Of a DNA stretch of 64,000 nucleotides, positions 8,553 through 17,227 are shown piece by piece. The stretch spans positions 682,001 to 746,000 of the forward strand of contig NZ_JACSGT010000002.1 of the NCBI RefSeq assembly GCF_021504595.1. The letters run 5' to 3'. The notes beneath the pieces were generated by a model. That model saw nothing but the letters and a program-made list of their open reading frames with translations. It made no database searches and was not told where the DNA came from. Every line of letters begins with the position of its first letter. Position 1 is the first letter of the stretch. The stretch is from Chryseobacterium indicum (GTDB lineage: Bacteria > Bacteroidota > Bacteroidia > Flavobacteriales > Weeksellaceae). Made by a program: the position numbers and the translations under genes.

Positions 8553-9242
8553 ATGGTGAAAATTAATGCAAAACCGGTCAATTTCAAACTAGGAAATTAC
8601 ATCAGCGACGGATACGAATTCTATAAGGCAAATTTTGGAAATTTGTTAGGAGCTTTCTTCCTTGCAATGGTGATGTCAATCATTCCTTTCTGCGGACTTT
8701 TGGCTGTGGGTAATTTCTATAAATATTGCCGTGATTTAAGAGCGGGGAGGCAGGTAAGTGCAGGAGATATTTTCAATTTTGATAATTTCACGCCTTACTT
8801 CATGATTCAGCTTATTTTATTCGCCGGAGTAATGGTTATTTATATTCCTATGATTATCATGATGGTCGCAATGGGAGAACAAGATCCTTCCGCCGGACCG
8901 CCTGCATTTTTTTTCATTTATATGTTTTTTGTGTATGTTGGGATTTTATTCGTAGCCCTGAAAGGTTTTTATATGCCCGCTTTAATTTCCCTTGCAGGAG
9001 TTACAGAGATTAAACAGGCATGGAAAATCTCTTCTGTGATGAGTAAAGGAAACCTTTGGTCCATCTTTTTATATTCACTGGCAGTAGCATTTTTATCTCA
9101 GTTAGGTGTTATCGCATGTTTTATTGGCTTGATTTTTACAATACCTTTTGCATATGCTTCTCACTATTTTGCGTATGAAGATGCTTTAAAGCAGGTTACT
9201 TATGACGAAATTCAGGAAATTGGAATTAAAAATGAATTTTAA
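8553..9242 (+). CDS. Multi-pass integral membrane protein, unknown function
   Basis: A 229-residue protein with about five hydrophobic segments (roughly 33-55, 83-107, 118-141, 170-190 and 190-205). The soluble N-terminus reads NFKLGNYISDGYEFYKANFGNLLGAF. The layout resembles the DUF975/DUF4013-type membrane families with a repeated core, but I cannot assign it firmly. It lies 18 bp after the sigma-54 activator and overlaps lptE by 11 nt, so it is part of the same operon. Confidence 0.8.
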   Translation: MVKINAKPVNFKLGNYISDGYEFYKANFGNLLGAFFLAMVMSIIPFCGLLAVGNFYKYCRDLRAGRQVSAGDIFNFDNFTPYFMIQLILFAGVMVIYIPMIIMMVAMGEQDPSAGPPAFFFIYMFFVYVGILFVALKGFYMPALISLAGVTEIKQAWKISSVMSKGNLWSIFLYSLAVAFLSQLGVIACFIGLIFTIPFAYASHYFAYEDALKQVTYDEIQEIGIKNEF

Positions 9243-9783
9243 AATTAAAAATATTAAAATAGGACAGCCAAAATTTTGGCTTTTAGTACTGTGCCTGTCA
9301 GTGCTGAATTCGTGTTACAGTTTTACGGGATCATCTCTTAAAGATGAAAAAACAATTCAGATCAATGAATTTCCCAACAATGCCCCTTTGGTAAATCCCA
9401 CATTGTCGCAACAGTTTTCAACAGATGTCCAGAACAGATTCCTTCAGAGAACCACTCTGAAAGGGACAAAAGAAAATCCGGACATTTTGGTGGAAGGTGA
9501 AATAACGGATTATTCTATTACACCGACAACGATTGGTTCCAACACGGTTACCAATCAGAGCACAGGAGGAGTTGTACAGCAATCTCAGAACAAACTTACC
9601 ATCACGGTGAAAGTTCATTACGAGAATAAGCTTCATCCGGAGCTGAGTTTCGATAGAACATACAGTGATGAAGCGGTGTTCAACAGCAGCCTTTCCCAGT
9701 CTGAGATAGAATCTTCTCAGGTGAAAATTGCGACGGACAGAATTATAAACAAGATATTTAACGATATTGTAGCGAATTGGTAA
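9232..9783 (+). CDS. lptE: LptE-family LPS-assembly lipoprotein
   Basis: A 183-residue outer-membrane lipoprotein. After an N-terminal hydrophobic segment there is a lipobox LNSC with the lipidated Cys at residue 28, followed by the characteristic CYSFTGSSL and then a beta-rich domain. LptE plugs and helps fold the LptD barrel that inserts lipopolysaccharide into the outer leaflet. The frame is open back to 9202, but ATG 9232 gives a proper signal peptide and overlaps the upstream gene by 11 nt. The next gene starts 2 bp after its stop. Confidence 0.85.
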   Translation: MNFKIKNIKIGQPKFWLLVLCLSVLNSCYSFTGSSLKDEKTIQINEFPNNAPLVNPTLSQQFSTDVQNRFLQRTTLKGTKENPDILVEGEITDYSITPTTIGSNTVTNQSTGGVVQQSQNKLTITVKVHYENKLHPELSFDRTYSDEAVFNSSLSQSEIESSQVKIATDRIINKIFNDIVANW

Positions 9784-9784
9784 G

Positions 9785-12127
9785 ATGAATCATAGAGTTT
9801 TAGAATTATTAAAGACCCCGAAAAACATTCAGTCAGAGGATTTACATCTTCTGAAAGAAGAGATTAATTCTTTTCCCTATATTCAGAATATCAGAGCGTT
9901 GTATTTGTATGGGGTACATCTGTATGATAAAGACAATTATCAGAAAGTACTTTCTACAACAGCTGCTTATACCACAGATAAAAAAATTCTTTATCAGCTG
10001 ATTAACGGTAAAATTCAGCAGAAGCCGAAACCTGAAATAAAACAGGAAACGGTAAAGGAAAAAATCCTTCCTGCGGAAAATCCGCTTAAGATTTTGTATC
10101 AGACAAAGGCGGGTAGTTTTCCGCTTAAAAGAGAAGAAAATCCTGTGGCTGAATCTCAGCAGCAAATCGTTGAGGAAACGGTACCGCAAATCCTTACATC
10201 AGAAGAAGAAAACCGCATTCTTCCGCCTCCGAGAGACGAAATTAAGCATTTGTATGTAAACGGAGAACGAAACAGAATTCTGTTCGAAGGAGAAGAAAAT
10301 TTCCTTGAAGACAATACTTTTGAAACTATTGATCTCGAATCCACACTGGAATCCGGTTCTATCGTAACTCAGAAAGCTGAGAAAAAAGAAGAGCCTGTTT
10401 CAGAAGAAAAACCGGCTGAAAATATTCCGGCTGTAGAAGAAAATGAGGAATTCATTCCTGAAACTACCGTTGAAGAAGAAAACTTAAATTCTAAGCCTGC
10501 GCAAGAGGAAATTCCAGATAATTCGGAATCAGAATCCTCTGAACAGGAAGCTGCATCTGCAATTCAGAAAGAAGAAAATAAATCAACAGAAGAGCAGTCT
10601 GATTATATTTTAGATAAAGCTGAAAACTCAGAGGAAAAGCCTTCTGAAGAAATGTCAGAATTTACCACTGAAACGATTGTTGAAGAGGAAAATCTAAGTA
10701 ATGAAACTGAAAAAGAAGAAATTTCAGATAAATCAGAATTAAGTTTCCATGAAACAGAAGGTTTCCTTCCTGAAGTGCAGGTCTCTGCAAATGAAGCTGT
10801 TGAGGAACCAAAACATGAAAAAAGCGAATCTGAAGATTCAGATATAATTTCATCAGAAGAGTCCGCAGAATTTACGCCTGAAACCATTATTGATGAAGAT
10901 GAAATTTCATCCGAGAAAGAAGAAAAGGTTGTTCAGAATGATGCTGAACTAAGTTTCCACGGAACAGAATCTTTCCTTCCGGAAGTAAAAATTCAGGCAA
11001 ATACAGAAGATAAAATTGCAGAAGTACCTCAGCTTAACCTCAATAAACATGAAGACGAAATGCGCCGTCTGATTGAAGAAGTGGAGAAAAAGATGAAAGA
11101 AAAGGCAGCTGCGGAAGAATATAAAAGAGATGAGGAACCGGAAAATATCGGTCACGACATCAGTTTTGCCGAAACCCAAAGTTTTGAAGTAAAACCTGTT
11201 GAAACGGAAACTCAGAAAGAAATTAGAACGGAAAATCTAGTAGCAGAAAACAGTTCTGAACAGACAGAGGAACCAAAAGCCGAAGTCAGTGAAGAAATAG
11301 AAGAAATTCCGGCAAGAGAAGAAGAAACAGAGGTTCAGTCTGCGTGGAAACCAATGTCTTTTGATTCCAATCTTCCGGATTCTCTAATCAGTAAATCTCC
11401 TGAAGTAGTACAGCCTAAAACTGAAGAGCTTAAAACAGATGAAACAGTGGAAATTCAGCAGCCTGAGATTGCAGAGCAGAAGCAAATAGCAGAAGCCGAA
11501 ACTGAGCAAAATTCTGAAGAAGAAAGCATAGTTTCCGAAATCTCTGAAGAAGCCGTTGAACAAAATACGGATGAAAATGTTTCTGAGAATTCAGAAGAAA
11601 ATAAAGAGGAAGTTCCGGTAATGAACGTTTCGTTTTTCGGATCGGGATGGACGATTCCTCAACCAGAAAAAGAAAAAATGACAGAAGAACCCAAACAGGA
11701 AAGCAAAGAAGAAGAAAATACAGTTGAAATTCCTGTGGAAAAACCTGCAAAAACAGCCAAACCGAACACTTTCGACAGCAATGTTCCGGGATTCATCAAT
11801 ACATGGCAAAGCTGGCTGAAAATCGACAGAACGGAAGAAAAACCTAAAGAGGAGAAAACCGATCTGAAAACAAAAGTGATTGAAACTTTTATCGAAAACA
11901 ACCCGAGAATCAGTCAGTTAAAAGAAGAAAGTACATTTGTCGTGAAAGAAAAAGGAGACGATATCTCGCATTTGATGACAGAAACTCTGGCAAATCTTTA
12001 TTTTGAGCAGAAATTATACACCAAAGCCATAAAAGCATTTGAAATTCTGATTAAGAAAACTCCTGAAAAGAAAAAATATTACGAAGGTAAAATTCAGGAA
12101 ATTAAAGATTTCAGAACCAAAGGATAA
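9785..12127 (+). CDS. Large acidic, repeat-rich protein with N- and C-terminal TPR-like ends
   Basis: A 780-residue protein with a folded helical N-terminus (about 1-85), a very long Glu/Ser/Pro-rich disordered centre (about 90-690) and a C-terminal TPR-like end (about 700-775, LANLYFEQKLYTKAIKAFEILIKKTPEKKKYYEGKI). The centre contains recurring units: an EFxxET(I/T)(V/I) (E/D)E(E/D) block at least three times and an ELSFHxTExFLPEV block twice, with a related DISFAETQSF later. There is no signal peptide. It follows lptE by 2 bp, a linkage common in this family. It may be a scaffold, but function is unknown. Repeat expansion could vary its length between strains. Confidence 0.8.
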   Translation: MNHRVLELLKTPKNIQSEDLHLLKEEINSFPYIQNIRALYLYGVHLYDKDNYQKVLSTTAAYTTDKKILYQLINGKIQQKPKPEIKQETVKEKILPAENPLKILYQTKAGSFPLKREENPVAESQQQIVEETVPQILTSEEENRILPPPRDEIKHLYVNGERNRILFEGEENFLEDNTFETIDLESTLESGSIVTQKAEKKEEPVSEEKPAENIPAVEENEEFIPETTVEEENLNSKPAQEEIPDNSESESSEQEAASAIQKEENKSTEEQSDYILDKAENSEEKPSEEMSEFTTETIVEEENLSNETEKEEISDKSELSFHETEGFLPEVQVSANEAVEEPKHEKSESEDSDIISSEESAEFTPETIIDEDEISSEKEEKVVQNDAELSFHGTESFLPEVKIQANTEDKIAEVPQLNLNKHEDEMRRLIEEVEKKMKEKAAAEEYKRDEEPENIGHDISFAETQSFEVKPVETETQKEIRTENLVAENSSEQTEEPKAEVSEEIEEIPAREEETEVQSAWKPMSFDSNLPDSLISKSPEVVQPKTEELKTDETVEIQQPEIAEQKQIAEAETEQNSEEESIVSEISEEAVEQNTDENVSENSEENKEEVPVMNVSFFGSGWTIPQPEKEKMTEEPKQESKEEENTVEIPVEKPAKTAKPNTFDSNVPGFINTWQSWLKIDRTEEKPKEEKTDLKTKVIETFIENNPRISQLKEESTFVVKEKGDDISHLMTETLANLYFEQKLYTKAIKAFEILIKKTPEKKKYYEGKIQEIKDFRTKG

Positions 12128-12142
12128 CCTAAAAAAGATACA

Positions 12143-12382
12143 ATGAGCTTATTATCAATTAACGCTTTTCAGATCCTTATTTGTGCGGTTGCGGTCATCA
12201 TCTTATACATTGCGGCAATTGCTGTTCTGTTGAGAACAAAGTCAGGAATTCTGCCTTACATGGCGTTAATTCTTTTCCCCGTTATAGATCCTTTAGGAAT
12301 TCTTCTTGGAAATTATAACAGGAAAGCAAATAAACAAAAGAGCGGAAAAATTTTCCGCTCTTTTGTTTTTTATGTCTGTTGA
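12143..12382 (+). CDS. Small membrane protein whose frame runs through the operon terminator
   Basis: A 79-residue protein with two hydrophobic segments (about 8-28 and 38-55), the second reading PYMALILFPVIDPLGILLGNYNRK. It starts 16 bp after the acidic TPR gene and likely ends the operon. Its last dozen codons are encoded inside the hairpin at 12335-12365 and its stop lies beyond it, overlapping the end of the convergent gene by 13 bp. So the terminator doubles as coding sequence, or the genuine stop has been lost. The membrane part looks real; the C-terminal tail is doubtful. Confidence 0.6.
   Translation: MSLLSINAFQILICAVAVIILYIAAIAVLLRTKSGILPYMALILFPVIDPLGILLGNYNRKANKQKSGKIFRSFVFYVC
12335..12370. 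terminator. Bidirectional terminator between convergent operons
   Basis: CAAAAGAGCGGAAAA (12335-12349) and its exact complement (12351-12365) form a 15-bp stem around a single central A. A T-rich run follows on the plus side, and the minus strand also continues T-rich. It lies between the lptE operon and the convergent DUF4126 gene, and inside the 3' end of the small membrane gene. Confidence 0.85.
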
Positions 12383-12978
12383 GGAAGTTCTTTATTTTTC
12401 CTGAATTTCCGCCATAGTTTTCGCCCGAACAGGATAACTCCTATAACAATTAAAATTGCGCAGATTCCGGCAATAACAGGAGCTGCCATCGCAAGAAATG
12501 CCATAATTCCTGCTCCGGCTGTTTCCGCAGTTCCGACGACGGAATTTCCCAAACCTCCCGTAGTTGCAGTAGACGCGGCGCGAAGTCCCGCAAATCCAGA
12601 ACTGATGGTGGCCGCAGTTCCCCCTCCCGCAATTAAAGCTAAAGCCCACTGTGGAAAAGTTCCCAGATCTGCAAACTGACTGGCAAACAAAACAGAACCT
12701 GCAATCGTCGCCATCGGAACAGAAATCGTATCCAGCAAATGGTCTACAAAAGGAATGTAATAGGCTAAAATTTCTACAACCGTTGCAATTCCGGTGGTGA
12801 TTAAAGTGGGAAGTCCCGAAAGCCATTCAAAATTTTCGCTCATGGGAATCCAGTGCATATAAGAAGCAAGACTTGCGGCAAACATCGGAAGAAATACTCT
12901 GAATCCGCTTGCTGCAGCCAGTCCGATACCTATAAATGCACTCAGGAGATAAGGTAAATAAGGAACGTTGTCTAACAT
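12370..12978 (-). CDS. DUF4126-family membrane protein
   Basis: A 202-residue, Gly/Ala-rich membrane protein with about five to six hydrophobic stretches and a basic C-terminus (GRKLWRKFRKNKELPQ). The arrangement LPYLLSAFIGIGLAAASGFRVFLPMFAASLA followed by a Gly-Ala-Thr-rich core fits DUF4126. The frame extends upstream to 13068, but the ATG at 12978 (MLDNVPYL) sits directly before the first membrane segment and is preferred. Function unknown. It is the last gene of a minus-strand run that includes rnpA and tcdA. Confidence 0.82.
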   Translation of the reverse strand: MLDNVPYLPYLLSAFIGIGLAAASGFRVFLPMFAASLASYMHWIPMSENFEWLSGLPTLITTGIATVVEILAYYIPFVDHLLDTISVPMATIAGSVLFASQFADLGTFPQWALALIAGGGTAATISSGFAGLRAASTATTGGLGNSVVGTAETAGAGIMAFLAMAAPVIAGICAILIVIGVILFGRKLWRKFRKNKELPQQT

Positions 12979-13093
12979 ATTAATTTTCAGATTGATTGTT
13001 TTCCCGAAGGTACAAAAAAATAAATTCTGAGAAATTTTCTGATAAAAATACTGTTGAATGAAATTCAACCTGAAAATTAAACGATAGAAAAGA

Positions 13094-13468
13094 TTAAGAC
13101 TTCTTCTGAGCCTGACAAAGTTTGATAAACTGCGCTTCTACATCCTGAAATTTTTCGGGCATTTCCGGAGAAGCCCAAAACATCATCGCCATTGTTTTAT
13201 CGCCAAAAGCTTCTTTAAAAAGATCTTTATTCAGACGGTAACATTCTCTTAAAAGTCTTTTGATACGGTTTCTGTGAACCGCTTTTTTAAAATATTTTTT
13301 GGAAACCGAAACCGCAAATTTCGTGCTTTCAACAGGAGTTGTCGGTTTGTTTTTAAGAATAATGATTCTCAGATTCCCATTCGTTCTCCATTTACCTTTT
13401 TCGAAAAGTAAAGAGATCTCGGTATTTTTCTTGAGTTTTTCGGCTCTGGGATATCTGAAGTTTGTCAT
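13094..13468 (-). CDS. rnpA: Ribonuclease P protein component
   Basis: A 124-residue basic protein. The RNR signature RNRIKRLLRECYR near the middle and the preceding FAVSVSKKYFKKAVHRN are diagnostic of RnpA, which helps the catalytic RNA cut 5' leaders from pre-tRNAs. The frame is open back to 13531; ATG 13468 (MTNFRYPRAEKLKK) matches the normal family N-terminus. It is not next to rpmH here, unlike the classic oriC-linked arrangement in many bacteria. Confidence 0.93.
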   Translation of the reverse strand: MTNFRYPRAEKLKKNTEISLLFEKGKWRTNGNLRIIILKNKPTTPVESTKFAVSVSKKYFKKAVHRNRIKRLLRECYRLNKDLFKEAFGDKTMAMMFWASPEMPEKFQDVEAQFIKLCQAQKKS

Positions 13469-13569
13469 GTACGGACTGTAAAGATAGGATTTGTAAGATG
13501 GTTTTCCCACAGATTTTAAAAATTCAGGCAAAAAGATTTTTGATTGTCCTTAAAATCTGCGGGGAAAAA

Positions 13570-14295
13570 TTAATTTTTCTTGGTTAAATAATTGATGACT
13601 TCCGCTGCGGCATACAACCCGAAAATTGCCGGAATAAAGCTGATGGTTCCGTAAAAAGACCTTTTGTAATTCGTTCCGTCCGTCATTTTTAAACTGTCGT
13701 CTTTTTGCAGCTCATCAGAAAAAACACATTTAAATCCTTTGTTTATTTTCTCTTTTCGAAGCCTTTTTCTTACCTGTTTTGCGAGATAGCAGTTCTGGGT
13801 TTTGCTGATGTCTTTCACCATCACTTTGCTCGGATCGGTTTTTCCTCCGGCTCCCATGGAACTTACAAGTTTTATTTTTCTCTTTTTTGCTGCTTTTATC
13901 AGACAAAGCTTAGGCGTTACACTGTCGATACAGTCCAGAACATAATCAAACTTTCCATTGTCAAGAATTTCGTCCATTCTTTCAGGATTCAGGAATTCGT
14001 TGATTTTGATGAGGTTAAGTTTTGGATTAATGTCTAACAATCTTTCAGCAACCACTTCAACTTTATGTTTTCCTACTGTGGAATGTAGAGCAGGCAACTG
14101 TCTGTTAATGTTTGTAATATCTACCGTGTCACCGTCTACAATCGTCATGTTTCCGACTCCGGCTCTTGCCAGAAATTCTGCTGCAAAAGAACCGACACCA
14201 CCCAAACCGACAACAAGAACTGTTGCTTTATTCAACTTTTCCAAACCCTCCTCTTTTAAGAGAAGCTCCGTTCTTTCCAACCAGTATTTATCCAT
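13570..14295 (-). CDS. tcdA: tRNA threonylcarbamoyladenosine dehydratase
   Basis: A 241-residue E1-like enzyme (TcdA/CsdL). It cyclises t6A37 of tRNA to ct6A using ATP. The ATP-binding Rossmann motif VVGLGGVGSFAAEFLARAGVG is near residues 28-48, with D-x-D in IVDGDTVDITNINRQ after it, and YVLDCIDSVTPK further on. The C-terminal hydrophobic segment (IPAIFGLYAAAEVI) is typical of the family's membrane-associated tail. It overlaps the upstream TatD gene by 8 nt, so the two are cotranscribed. Confidence 0.92.
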   Translation of the reverse strand: MDKYWLERTELLLKEEGLEKLNKATVLVVGLGGVGSFAAEFLARAGVGNMTIVDGDTVDITNINRQLPALHSTVGKHKVEVVAERLLDINPKLNLIKINEFLNPERMDEILDNGKFDYVLDCIDSVTPKLCLIKAAKKRKIKLVSSMGAGGKTDPSKVMVKDISKTQNCYLAKQVRKRLRKEKINKGFKCVFSDELQKDDSLKMTDGTNYKRSFYGTISFIPAIFGLYAAAEVINYLTKKN

Positions 14296-14914
14296 TTTTT
14301 ATTGTCTCTAAATTTTCCGAAATCTGTTTGTTTAAATTTTCCAGCGAAATTCCCTTTATTTCAGATACTTTCTCATACAATTCTTCGATGCTCAAATCGT
14401 CATTGTCTGTTTCCAGAAAGATTTTATCTAAAGGAGTAATTTTCAAAGTATTTTGCAAAGATAAATTATAGAAAACCGCTTTTCCAAAACTCAGGTAAAA
14501 ATTATTTTTCAGCAGATCTTCCGCAATCCTTTCTTTTTTATTAAAACCATGAATAATCATGGGCTGTTCTGCATATTTTTTAAAAGAAATCACTTCATAA
14601 AACTTCCGTACACAATGAATAATTATTGGCTTTTTAACCTCATTTGCAAACCTTATCTGTCTTAAAAAAACTTCTTCCTGAATTTTCTCTCCGGTTTCAG
14701 CGAAAGAATCCAGACCGCATTCACCGATTGCAAAACAGTTTTCAAAAATCATGTTTTTCATCCATTTAAACTGATTATCAAGATTATTCACATCAATATC
14801 TTTCGGATGAATGCCTATTGAATACGGAAAATCCGGCGGAATCTGTTCAATATCCAGATTGTAAATTCCGTTTGGCATATTTTTCTTATGATGATGAAAG
14901 TCAAAAAAATCCAT
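14288..14914 (-). CDS. TatD-family metal-dependent hydrolase
   Basis: A 208-residue amidohydrolase-fold protein, somewhat shorter than the usual 250-270 residues. Metal-binding signatures are present: FHHH at residues 5-8, GECGLD near 65, PIIIHCVRKF near 97, IIHGF near 117, and LETDNDD near 160. TatD proteins are Mg-dependent 3'-5' DNases or related hydrolases. The spacing between blocks is compressed relative to classical TatD, so substrate is uncertain. It overlaps tcdA by 8 nt and is divergent from tetR. Confidence 0.82.
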   Translation of the reverse strand: MDFFDFHHHKKNMPNGIYNLDIEQIPPDFPYSIGIHPKDIDVNNLDNQFKWMKNMIFENCFAIGECGLDSFAETGEKIQEEVFLRQIRFANEVKKPIIIHCVRKFYEVISFKKYAEQPMIIHGFNKKERIAEDLLKNNFYLSFGKAVFYNLSLQNTLKITPLDKIFLETDNDDLSIEELYEKVSEIKGISLENLNKQISENLETIKNG

Positions 14915-14955
14915 TGATCAAAAATACTATTAATTTAGATTTAACGTAAATTTCT

Positions 14956-14969
14956 TAAACGAACGTTTA
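14956..14969. promoter_or_regulatory. Inverted repeat TAAACG-N2-CGTTTA, candidate TetR operator
   Basis: The perfect palindrome TAAACG-AA-CGTTTA lies in the divergent gap between the TatD gene and tetR. It directly abuts a -7-like TAAATTTG at 14970-14977. A TetR-family gene starts about 44 nt downstream, and these regulators usually repress their own promoter through such repeats. The assignment is by position only. Confidence 0.4.
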
Positions 14970-15012
14970 TAAATTTGTTAAAAATTTCATAACTTTACTC
15001 AAAGTGCACTTC

Positions 15013-15642
15013 ATGAAGAAAAAATTTACAGAAAAGCAAATACATATTTTAGATATCGCGGAAGAACTTATTGCAAAAAAAGGATATGAGGGAACTTCCG
15101 TCAGAGATATTTGTTCGAAGGCAAATATCAATGTTGCAATGATTTCTTATTATTTTGGCTCGAAAGAAAAGATGATGTCGTATCTTTATCAGTACAGGGT
15201 TTTAAAAACAAGAGAGACTTTTTCAGAATTTGCAGATACCATTAAAGACGGGAAACCGGAAATGCAGCTGAAAGAAATTATTAAATATATTGTTTCCCAG
15301 TTATTTAAATATAATTATTTTCACGGATTTGTTACGCAGGAACTTCGCCACACAGAAAATTTAAAAGATGAACTGCTGGATTTTTACCAGCTTTTCGTTA
15401 AAAAATTAGACGAAGTCATTAAAAAAGGCGTGGCTTCAGGCGTTTTTACCTTCACTCCCAAACCTGAAGATATTTTAACAACCATTATCGGTTCCACCTT
15501 ATTTGTGATCCGTAACAGGAATTTTTATGAACTGTATGTTCCGAACAAAAGCGAGGAAACCTACACAAAGGAAGCAGAGAAAAAAGTGAGAATGAATCTT
15601 TTAATGACGGTTTTTGCCATTTTGGGATACGCTGCAGACTAA
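15013..15642 (+). CDS. TetR-family transcriptional regulator
   Basis: A 209-residue protein with the canonical N-terminal HTH: ILDIAEELIAKKGYEGTSVRDICSKANINVAMISYYFGSKEKMM (about 8-52). The C-terminal ligand domain is unassigned. A GTG at 15004 is also in frame; ATG 15013 (MKKKFTEKQ) gives the normal distance to the HTH and is preferred. It is divergent from the TatD gene and about 100 bp before bamD, which appears to have its own promoter. No obvious transporter or efflux target is adjacent. Confidence 0.92.
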   Translation: MKKKFTEKQIHILDIAEELIAKKGYEGTSVRDICSKANINVAMISYYFGSKEKMMSYLYQYRVLKTRETFSEFADTIKDGKPEMQLKEIIKYIVSQLFKYNYFHGFVTQELRHTENLKDELLDFYQLFVKKLDEVIKKGVASGVFTFTPKPEDILTTIIGSTLFVIRNRNFYELYVPNKSEETYTKEAEKKVRMNLLMTVFAILGYAAD

Positions 15643-15745
15643 AATTACGTTAAATAATCATAAAAAAAAATCTATTGGCAAAAAAGTTATATTTTTGCAA
15701 ATTAGTAAATCGGCTGAATAATCCGAAAACTGTTGAACTTTTTAT

Positions 15746-16741
15746 ATGAAAAAATATATTTTAGGTATTTTTACTGTAGCAGTAGTAGCTTCGTGCGTAA
15801 GTAAGCAGGAAAGAGCAATGAAAAGTGCGGATAAAAATCTTATCTTAAAAACTGCCAATGAAAACTTTGCTAAAAAGAAGTGGAAAAACGCTTTAGCACT
15901 TTACGACAGGCTTCCGAACCTTGTTGCAGGAACAGATGATGCTCCCAATGTGGTTTTTAATTCGGCGTATGCGAATTATTACGATAAAAACTACAGATTA
16001 GCGGGAAATCAGTTTAAAAATTTTGCGATCAGCTTTCCTCAGGATAAAAGAAGGGAAGAGGCAGCATATATGTCTGCTTTGTGTTACTACGAAGGTTCAA
16101 TGGATTATAATCTGGATCAGTCTACCACACAAACTGCGATTAATGAGCTTCAGGATTTCTTAAATAATTATCCTAATTCAGAAAGATCTAAAAATATCAA
16201 TACTCTTATTGACGAATTGTCTTACAAGCTTGAATTCAAAGCGTATGAAAATGCAAGACAGTACTATAAAATGGCAGAATACAAAGCAGCCAACGTAGCA
16301 TTTGAAAACGTTCTGGAAGATTTTCCGAGTACAAAACTTCGTCCGCAGATTTATGATTACATCGTAAAATCCCGTTACGAGCTCGCTACAAAATCTATTT
16401 ATGATCTTAAAGATGAGCGTATAGAAAGTGCGTTATCTTTCACAAAACAGATCGAAAAGGAAATGCCGAATACGGAAGTTGCTAAAACTGCTTTGGAAAT
16501 CAGAAGTAAGCTTGAAAAAGAAAAGAAAGATTTTGCGGTAGTTAAGAAGAATACAGAAGCAAGAATTGCTGCTTTAACAGAAAAACAGAAAAAGCTGGAA
16601 GCAAAGAATGCAGAACAGGCAAAAACGATCCAGCAGGAGAAAGATCAGATAGAAGCAGAAAAGAAAGCAATGCAGATTCAGAGGGACAGTGCAGCGCTTA
16701 GCACACCTCCGCCGGCGGCGACTTTCAAAATTAAAAGATAA
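15746..16741 (+). CDS. bamD: Outer membrane protein assembly factor BamD
   Basis: A 331-residue lipoprotein with lipidation Cys17 (VVASC). Five TPR-like helical pairs follow (about 30-240), including LYDRLPNL, NYYDKNYRLAGNQFKNFAISFPQDKRREEAAYMSALCYYEGS and LQDFLNNYPNSERS, the usual BamD layout. The C-terminus adds a coiled coil (about 250-315) rich in Lys/Glu/Gln and a Pro-rich tail, longer than in Proteobacteria. It acts in the BAM complex that inserts beta-barrels in the outer membrane. The omega-subunit gene follows 41 bp later. Confidence 0.93.
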   Translation: MKKYILGIFTVAVVASCVSKQERAMKSADKNLILKTANENFAKKKWKNALALYDRLPNLVAGTDDAPNVVFNSAYANYYDKNYRLAGNQFKNFAISFPQDKRREEAAYMSALCYYEGSMDYNLDQSTTQTAINELQDFLNNYPNSERSKNINTLIDELSYKLEFKAYENARQYYKMAEYKAANVAFENVLEDFPSTKLRPQIYDYIVKSRYELATKSIYDLKDERIESALSFTKQIEKEMPNTEVAKTALEIRSKLEKEKKDFAVVKKNTEARIAALTEKQKKLEAKNAEQAKTIQQEKDQIEAEKKAMQIQRDSAALSTPPPAATFKIKR

Positions 16742-16782
16742 TTCGTAAATTTGCGAACTTAAATAAAAATAATATTCTCAAA

Positions 16783-17106
16783 ATGAGTGTAAAAGATACA
16801 AAAGCAGAAGTAAATACCATTACTTACGATAAGGATAAGATTGAAGACAAAGTAGGCTCAATCTACGAAGCGATTGTTATCATGGGAAAAAGAGCAGAGC
16901 AGATCAACGCTGAAATTCGTACAGAACTTCACAATAAGCTTGATGAGTTTGCTGTTCATAATTCTACATTGGAAGAAGTTTTCGAAAACAGAGAACAGAT
17001 AGAAATTTCTAAGCATTACGAAAAACTTCCAAAGCCGACTTCTATTGCAATTGAAGAATGGCTGAACGATGATGTGTACTTCAGAAAAACTGAAGAGAGA
17101 AAATAA
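16783..17106 (+). CDS. rpoZ: RNA polymerase omega-like subunit (Bacteroidota RpoZ)
   Basis: A 107-residue protein matching the Bacteroidota version of omega: VGSIYEAIVIMGKRAEQINAEIRTELHNKLDEF is the helical core equivalent to the conserved region of RpoZ, which clamps the beta-prime C-terminus. The bamD-rpoZ-coaBC order is standard for Flavobacteriia. A terminator hairpin follows at 17131-17163. Confidence 0.9.
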   Translation: MSVKDTKAEVNTITYDKDKIEDKVGSIYEAIVIMGKRAEQINAEIRTELHNKLDEFAVHNSTLEEVFENREQIEISKHYEKLPKPTSIAIEEWLNDDVYFRKTEERK

Positions 17107-17130
17107 AAATCAGTGTATTTTTTATATATG

Positions 17131-17167
17131 AAGGTCATAAGGAAATCTTTTTCTTATGACCTTTGTT
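17131..17167 (+). terminator. Terminator after rpoZ
   Basis: AAGGTCATAAG (17131-17141) and CTTATGACCTT (17153-17163) form an 11-bp stem with an 11-nt loop, followed by a short T-rich stretch. It separates bamD-rpoZ from coaBC. Confidence 0.75.
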
Positions 17168-17227
17168 GTTTGGACAGCTTTGTGAGAAAAAATAAGTAAA
17201 TTAGTATTCTTAAAAAATTAAAATTGA

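Noticed and set aside
12392..12826. 144-residue minus-strand frame inside the DUF4126 gene
   Set aside because: It is a shadow in another frame with improbable Cys/Arg/Phe-rich composition; the DUF4126 frame is the coherent one.
15661..15745. tRNA or structured RNA before bamD
   Set aside because: The gap is AT-rich promoter sequence (TATTTTTG at 15690-15697) with no cloverleaf; I also saw no tRNA elsewhere in the window.
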